Below, piece after piece: positions 41,640-64,000 of a stretch of DNA of 64,000 nucleotides. This stretch comes from Tubiluchus corallicola (taxonomy: Eukaryota; Priapulida; Priapulimorpha; Priapulimorphida; Tubiluchidae), in contig JAQGDQ010000315.1 of NCBI GenBank assembly GCA_030141605.1, positions 141,001 to 205,000 on the forward strand. Direction: 5' to 3'. Under the pieces are notes generated by a model. The model was not told the origin of the DNA. It made no database searches and saw only the letters and a list, made by a program, of their open reading frames with translations. Position 1 is the first letter of the stretch, and each line of letters opens with the position of its first letter. The position numbers and the translations under genes are program-made.

Positions 41640-42661
41640 TGCAACTTAAAAGAGGATATATAATACTAACACTGTAAAATAATAATTTGAGTTTGTCTTT
41701 TTGCGAGTTTCTTACACTTTTGAATATTGCGTTATTCGCTCAGCCAATCAAAGACGTTTATAAGGTTGTAGTGTCATCTATTGGCGAATTTACGGTTCTA
41801 CTTAATTGTGGTTTATTTCCTAATAGCCAGAGCCAGAGCGCAGGAATAGATCCTGCTCGCTTGCAGGCAATAATAATCATTGTCACGTAGTTTTAGTTTC
41901 TTGTCATCCTTAGCTGTTCGAGTAACTTTTGTAATTTTTTATGTAACAGTAATCATCAGTAACATGAAAAGGGTACTAAGTCCTATGGCTATCAAACTTA
42001 GAAATAAAGTAGATATCATTACTGTTATAGCAAAGAAGTCAATTTTTTTAATAATCATTTTTGATCAAGGTCTAGTTTGGCCAGATCGAGGAGTCCATAG
42101 ACAATTAAATACTAGAGGGCATGAAAGTATTGGCATGACGAGTTATGAGATATAACCAATCATTATGAGGTACTGTACATTGAATCAGCATTGAGCAAGT
42201 TAAAAATATTTATGAAAACTCTGGGTGAAAACATAATAATTAATGTAAAATAAACTGTAACCGAATATGAAAATAAACAATTATACAATTACAAAAGAAC
42301 ACAAAATAATAGCGTGAAATATTATCTTTTAGTCTTTTTAGTTATTACTAGCACCACTAAAGCTTTGATGAACTTTTTGTCACATTCTAAGTTCTAACAC
42401 TATTGCTGTACTATTTTTTTAAAAGACAATACGCGCCATAATTAGCCTATAAGGATGAATTCACATTAGTTTTATGAGTGACCATCAGATGGCGCTGAAT
42501 ATGTTCCGAATGATGCAGTAGTGGTTACCAGTCAGTCCCACTAATTAAAAATGTGAAATTTGTGAATAACTATAATTATGCATTATGTGTTTAAAGACTA
42601 ATGATGTAGTCCTTTAGAGTTTTTGTAACTGCTTCATCTAATGCTAGTTGGATTTATTATC
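41640..42661. promoter_or_regulatory. Divergent promoter region of KIF11 and TEX261
   Basis: About 1 kb between two opposite start codons. A CCAAT box (41744-41748) lies about 105 bp upstream of the KIF11 ATG, and TTTGAA, a match to the cell-cycle CHR element, lies at 41719-41724, some 20 bp away. CCAAT plus CHR is the usual layout of G2/M genes bound by NF-Y and DREAM/MuvB in animals, and KIF11 is such a gene. Short motifs occur by chance, so this is a suggestion. No other gene is visible in the interval. Confidence 0.4.
42482..42495 (+). promoter_or_regulatory. CTCF-like motif between the divergent genes
   Basis: CCATCAGATGGCGC matches the bilaterian CTCF core consensus at all but one position, including AGATGGCGC. 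It lies about 170 bp upstream of the TEX261 ATG and could separate the two promoters. It is a single motif match without binding data. Confidence 0.3.
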
Positions 42662-58538
<15,877 letters not shown>

Positions 58539-59350
58539 CAACTCCATTTTGTGACAGTTAATATTCGGTTATCAAAAGTGCCTTATGAGACTATTATTAC
58601 TACATTTACTAGTTCTGTGTTGGAAAAACTCGGATGAACATATGAATGGTGTCTGTTATTTACAAAATGAGCAGTTTTTCTACCATGTTGTGTTGCGACA
58701 GCTTTCCAGAGAATGTTATTGTAGCTTAAACTGTGTGCGCATCATTACAGTGTTGATTTATAAGAGAGCTGTCTACGAATGTCTAGGTGTTTATACTGTT
58801 AAATTAATTCCCTTATATGTTATTTGTTGATTTTTAATTACAATGTCTGGCAATGGTAAATGCATAGCATGAAGATTTCTGCATATCAGGGTATTAAACT
58901 CTTAAATCATTTTCTTTCCTTTCAGAATTTCCTGTCATTAAATGTAAAACCATAAAAATTTGTAGTCTGTCAGATTTTAAATGGAGAATTAATTGGATTA
59001 ATGCACTAATAATGTGAGTTACTTCACTAATTCTAAACGTGTTTGATGTGAATACCTACGAATACCATAACTTAACTGATTAGACTGAGAAAGGAAGTTA
59101 AGTTATAATTATTTGCTAAAAGTAAAAGTTTAGCTTCTGTGCAATGTTTCTGATACTAAATTCAGAGATATTAAAATTTCAGTAGAGATATTTGCTTCAA
59201 TGGCAGTACCTGAACTATTTGTGTTTAATAGATGTGTGCAAGACCGCGTTAAGTTAATTAGCAATCGAATTCTTTTTTCGAAATTTCAGACTTGAAATGA
59301 TCTTTAAAACTAGACAGAGTGTAAAAATCATGAATTTATTAAACGTAGCA

Positions 59351-59625
59351 AACATGCTAAAATACAGTAAAATTCCCAGACATGTTTCAATACCGGTGTC
59401 ACCGTCAGTGTTATGAATTGCGTGCAACAACAAAGCCACTTTTAAAGACAGGAGTTAATCAACAGTAACTTTGTAGAAGCCTGTATAAACTATGTTGATT
59501 GCATTAAGAGGTTTCTACATAAAAATTATTATGTGGAATACCTAGTGTCTTTAAAAGTTGCTTTGTTTCTAGGTGTTGAAACATGTCTGGGAATTTTTCC
59601 TTGTTTTAATGTGCTAGCTATAATT
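59351..59625. repeat. Foldback inverted repeat, arms about 80-100 bp
   Basis: 59351-59454 and 59541-59625 are imperfect reverse complements sharing TTCCCAGACATGTTTCAA and ACTTTTAAAGACA stretches. The left arm has about 25 extra bases. It could be a small palindromic transposon remnant. Confidence 0.8.
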
Positions 59626-60001
59626 ATTACTTTTTTTATTTTTATACTCTATTTGCTTTTAAAATTGCATTATTTCTCATTTAATTAACTAACTAAATTT
59701 AATTAATCTATTTATTATATTAATCAAGATTATTAATTGCGGGTTTGTACCATCATGCAAACTTTAAAGCATTTCTGAAGTTTCTAATGCCAGAGTTTTA
59801 TTCCAGCATATCTGCTAAATTTTAGTTTTTAATGACGATGTTGTGGCAAGAAAGATGGAAAATTCACAAGTCTTTGTGGTACTGGTTTTGTTATCAATGT
59901 CTTTGCAGCACAAATGTAAAAAAATTGAAGGAATACTCTCTGCAATCATTAATTTTGGGAATCAGATTTGATAAAACTGAAAAAATGATGTGAATAAGTT
60001 G

Positions 60002-60085
60002 GTTTCACCTAGACTTGAACTAGAGACCTATGGATTATAATACCAGTGATTATAACAAGTAAATCACACAGACTCTTGTGAATAA
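60002..60085 (-). repeat. tRNA-like stretch, possible SINE fragment
   Basis: On the minus strand a GTGTGATTTACTTG stretch is followed by CTAGTTCAAGTCTAGG, similar to the T-arm/B box of a tRNA. No full cloverleaf can be drawn, so this is more likely a SINE relic than a tRNA gene. Confidence 0.35.
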
Positions 60086-61139
60086 GGCAGGTGTTAATTC
60101 AATCGTAATTGCTCCCAGGGCCACCAGTCACTCCAGCTGTTACATCTCCAAATGTTTTTATTCGCATTTGTTTGCCAAACTTTATTTGCAAATATTTAAA
60201 TGCAAAGTATGTGCTGACGAACTAGAATAATCTTCATTTGCAATTAGTTCAGAGCTGCAAAGATTATAAAAATCAGTGTGAAGTTAGTTAATTATTTCTA
60301 ATCTTAATTTGATTCTTTTGATTAAGACAACAATTGGTTAATTGTAATAATCTTAAGAATGTGCAGTTAGTTGAAAAGAAATTGAGTGTATCTCACCATC
60401 CTGGTGTTGCATTTCGTCTTGAATTAACAGCTCTTATGCCTGGCACTTGTAAGTAATCATTATAATGTGGAATTTTCATCCTATACAACCTTTATTCTTA
60501 TTATTGTAAATATATCGACAGCACAGGATGCAATTATTATTATAAGTCACTTTGTACTTTTAGTTAACGTATCATTAAAACTACATAAATTCTGTAGATT
60601 TATCATTTTTCAGATGGGAAACCGTGGGATGTAGATTAATTGATATAATAGGCTTATGTTGAACATTATAACCACCTATTAATATCATTCTTCCTGTGCC
60701 TACTGAGTTTTATGTTTTTTTGTTTGTGATATTGTCTTGGCGTAATTGTCTTTAGTGATTTTCTCTGACATTAATTTCATGGACTTACGGTAATCAGATT
60801 TTGATGGTTGTTCATAAGAGGTATTTGTAAGATTGTGAATTTGTTTTCATCTGTTGCAGGACATGTGACTATAAGTTACTGCTGATTAATTCTTAAACAT
60901 GTATTTATTAAATTGTAGTCTTTTGTTTTAATAAAATTTAGTAATTATATTCGATTCTTTGACAGACTTTGTAGCAATTTTCATTGACTTCACGTATGTA
61001 TTTACGATTTCTCCTCGTATTGCATCAACCAGAATATTTTAAAAAGCTAGAATTGTTGCTGATTCAGGCAGGTGCAAGTTACTGACTTTTATTGCTGTCA
61101 TTACATGGATGAATTATAATCATTTGGCTAGCAGAAAAC

Positions 61140-61235
61140 AAAATCAAATTTTTCATTCCAAGAATTGAACCCTGAGCCCTCCGAATTCTGCTCAGACATT
61201 GCTACATCACAACGTATCACGCTATATCTCCCAGA
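61140..61235 (-). repeat. tRNA-like stretch, possible SINE fragment
   Basis: On the minus strand AGGGCTCAGGGTTCAATTCT gives a good B-box match (GGTTCAATTC), preceded by a weak A-box-like TAGCGTGATACG. It immediately precedes the long CT tract. A full tRNA fold is not supported. Confidence 0.35.
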
Positions 61236-61296
61236 CCAGTTTTCTCTTGGAATGCAATGCTTACAGTTCTGCTTTTCTTTCTCTTTGCCTGTCTGT

Positions 61297-61541
<245 letters not shown>

Positions 61542-63540
61542 CATCGATTTCTTCAGACGACTACCTATCTACATCTCTTGTCTTTACTCAACACAAATAC
61601 AGTCAGTTGGGCCTGCAGTCCCTTCTGGCTCTAAGCCAGCTTGAAGTAACCAGGAAATTATGATTACTGAGAAAGAGAAGCAGCGCGTATAGAAATAATT
61701 CTCAATGGAAAACTTACACGTGTTATTTGATCTCCCTTCTTCTTATTGCTTCATATATATGATGCTACCTTTTACTTGAGCTGATGATGGTCATTAGTGG
61801 TTCTGAATGAGAACAGAGAGTTCCAGAAATGACATCTCTCAGGAATAGGAAACATAATGGACTTGTTAGAGTATCCATTACCTGTGAGACGTGTGTCTGC
61901 ATTCTAGTTTATTAGTTAAGCGGCTTAACGTTGTCGTATATTATTATAATAGACAATGTCGAAATAGTTTCCTAGCTCAGTGCCACCGGCGGCCATCCAC
62001 ATATTTTTTAAATCAATTTGAATATTCATTCATCCGTCTCATTTACACATTATATCAATGTACAAACAACATTTAATCATGAATAATGTTACATTGAGAC
62101 GGGCTGGCGAGAGACCAAGAGCTCATGCCTAGCAACCTCCCCTATTTACACGACGTTAATACTAGTTTGGGGTAAGCGTATGACACTAGTAGCGGCTTGT
62201 TGCGAGACATACGCAATTATTATAAATATTAGTGGTATAAATTTAACAGTAGAAAAAACATGTATCAAAATAACCAAATTTAAAAACAATAATAATAACT
62301 ATGCATCAAAATACAATATTGTGTAAGGTAAATAATATTGGTCTTAACAATATTCAAAAAACGTTAAATATACGATATATTCAAAGACTGTCATCAACGC
62401 CCCCACCCTCCGTTGACTTTCTAGAAATTATTTGTGACATCTGTAGTGCTTTACAGGTAGGAAAGCTTTTTAGCCTTTGCTCGTAATTCTTTAATACTAA
62501 CGTGTATATACATACATAAATCCACATATATATATATTTAATATATATATTAAATTATATTATATTATATATATATAGAACTTTGCCAAGAAATGGCGGG
62601 CCCATTGTGGTTGAAACTGGGTCATGCAGTGAAGTGACCCATTGCCAGCTCCTGGCATAACGTATTAATTTAGTTACGTGTCTTTACACATCTTTTTCGG
62701 TCCATTTTGGTACTTTTTGATTTCAAGCGAATATACATATAGTTGCAGAATAATTTGTAGCTGTAGTCATTAGAAGCCAAATATGAAATACACACTAGAA
62801 ATTTGTTAGAAATGTAAATAATCAATTGTTTGTTCTGCACTTTCAATGAATTTTTGATGTCTTTCTATAAAACGAGGAGTTATCGTAAAAATTCGTTTAT
62901 TGCAGGATATTAACACGCTAGATTAACGATGTTTTCACGCTTTGATTGAAGAAAACGTGTACAGAAGATTTAATAGCGGACATAAACGTTCTACTAAAAG
63001 TGATTCCCACGATACCTGCAGTATTTATTGAAGATAATGAAAGCCATTTGAAGGGAAACTGAAATTTCTTGCAAGAATTAAGGGATTTGAGATAATCACA
63101 TCACAATTCATAATTTGTTTGTGCCAAAAAATAGATTTAAAACAAAAAATAAGACTTAAACACAAGTATTTCGTTTTGCTACACGACGGTTCCACATAGT
63201 TGTTAGAAAGACGGTTATAACTGTAAAAAAACTTGTAAATTGACTCTAATTTAAATCATTTAATGTTTATTTTGACAACTAGATCACATTGAAAGATTAC
63301 AATACATTAATCTTGCAATTCTGCAATAGCATTGTAAACCTAATCATAAGAAACATGGTGCTAAAAGGGCTATGCAAGTGGTGTACTTCAGAAGGAAGGG
63401 AAAGCTGGCGTGGTGTATATATTTATGTATATACATACACCTATAGATAAACAATTATAAATCTACATTCAGTGCAGTTCCACTTGATAAATTTTTATTA
63501 TAACTGCTCTACTGGCTAATAACGCAGACTGTCTAAAATC

Positions 63541-63672
63541 AGACAGTAAGCTTTAGTTAACAAAAAATAACAAGGCAGAATGGACGCTGCTTTTACTCTC
63601 TTTCATTAACAAAGAGAGGAAAAAGTAACGTTTATACCTCTTCGTTATTTTTATTAAAGCCCGGAGCTTATC
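63541..63672. repeat. Imperfect long hairpin
   Basis: The two halves are rough reverse complements meeting at CTCTCTTTCATTAACAAAGAGAG (stem with a 7-base loop) and extend outward through AAAATAAC/GTTATTTT and AAGCTT/GAGCTT-like strings. Identity of the arms is about 65 percent by eye. It could be a miniature element or a chance fold. Confidence 0.5.
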
Positions 63673-64000
63673 GTCCCTCATTAGCCCATTAACCCACATT
63701 GGTAATGAAATAAATTACATCTAATCAGAAGGCAATTTGTTCGATGATAATTTACTAATTTTAATTAATAATAGTAATTAAAATTACTATAGCCAAACCC
63801 CAGAAAAAGAATTTGGCGCATAAACTTACAACTCACCCACGTTACGTATATGGTACCACACCTAATAAATCAAACTATCCACACCACCAGACACAAATTC
63901 TAGCCAAACCAGGCAAGAAAGTTTCTACATAAAATCCACAATGACAACCCACACAACACAGCATCCCCACTGACATGTTATCATCGTCGTCGTCGTCATC

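Noticed and set aside
60002-61235. Possible tRNA genes at 60002-60085 and 61140-61235 (minus)
   Set aside because: Only the B box is convincing; acceptor and anticodon stems do not pair, so they are kept only as possible SINE relics.

Overview
This window is nuclear DNA from an invertebrate animal. It is AT-rich to the eye. The genes have GT-AG introns of roughly 0.2 to 6 kb, and the introns are full of DNA-transposon remnants and microsatellites. All four genes found are most like animal proteins. Nothing in the sequence fixes the phylum; a chitin-deacetylase-type gene points to an invertebrate bilaterian or a similar animal.

Layout, left to right. (1) 1073-4040, plus strand: the last three exons of a chitin-deacetylase-like protein. 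Its metal-binding and catalytic residues are replaced, so it is probably a non-catalytic family member. The 5' exons lie outside the window or are hidden behind an AAC/AGC repeat block. (2) 7239-8876, plus strand: a complete, intronless CCT3 gene (TCP-1 gamma subunit of the TRiC/CCT chaperonin). (3) 11704-41639, minus strand: a complete kinesin-5 (KIF11/Eg5) gene. I traced 22 coding exons by reading frame and splice signals; they join in phase into a protein of about 1,024 residues with motor, stalk, BimC box and a KEN motif. A possible 21-nt cassette microexon lies at 28843-28863. (4) 42662-58538, plus strand: a complete six-exon TEX261-family membrane protein (Svp26-like ER cargo adaptor) whose first intron is a GC-AG intron. 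KIF11 and TEX261 are head to head with about 1 kb between their start codons, so they may share a promoter region. CCT3 and KIF11 converge. From 58539 to 64000 I found no coding gene.

Mobile DNA fills the introns. There are three families flanked by TTAA (one with three copies), several pogo/Tigger-like miniature elements with TA flanks, three hAT-like elements with 8-bp target duplications, a decayed LINE reverse-transcriptase tail, and a degenerate Penelope/hammerhead-like segment. One element is nested inside another, and a second copy of the host element shows the empty site. Tandem repeats include long AC, CT and ATT tracts, a 24-bp minisatellite that starts right at a KIF11 splice donor, and four 84-bp units each carrying a 16-bp palindrome.

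The genes do not form a pathway. Two are housekeeping genes (chaperonin, ER export adaptor), one is a mitotic motor, and one is an extracellular matrix-type protein. I saw no clearly new system. The most unusual observations are the disabled deacetylase, the intronless CCT3, the microexon, the GC-AG intron and the layered transposons. All exon joins and family assignments are from reading the sequence; no database search was run.
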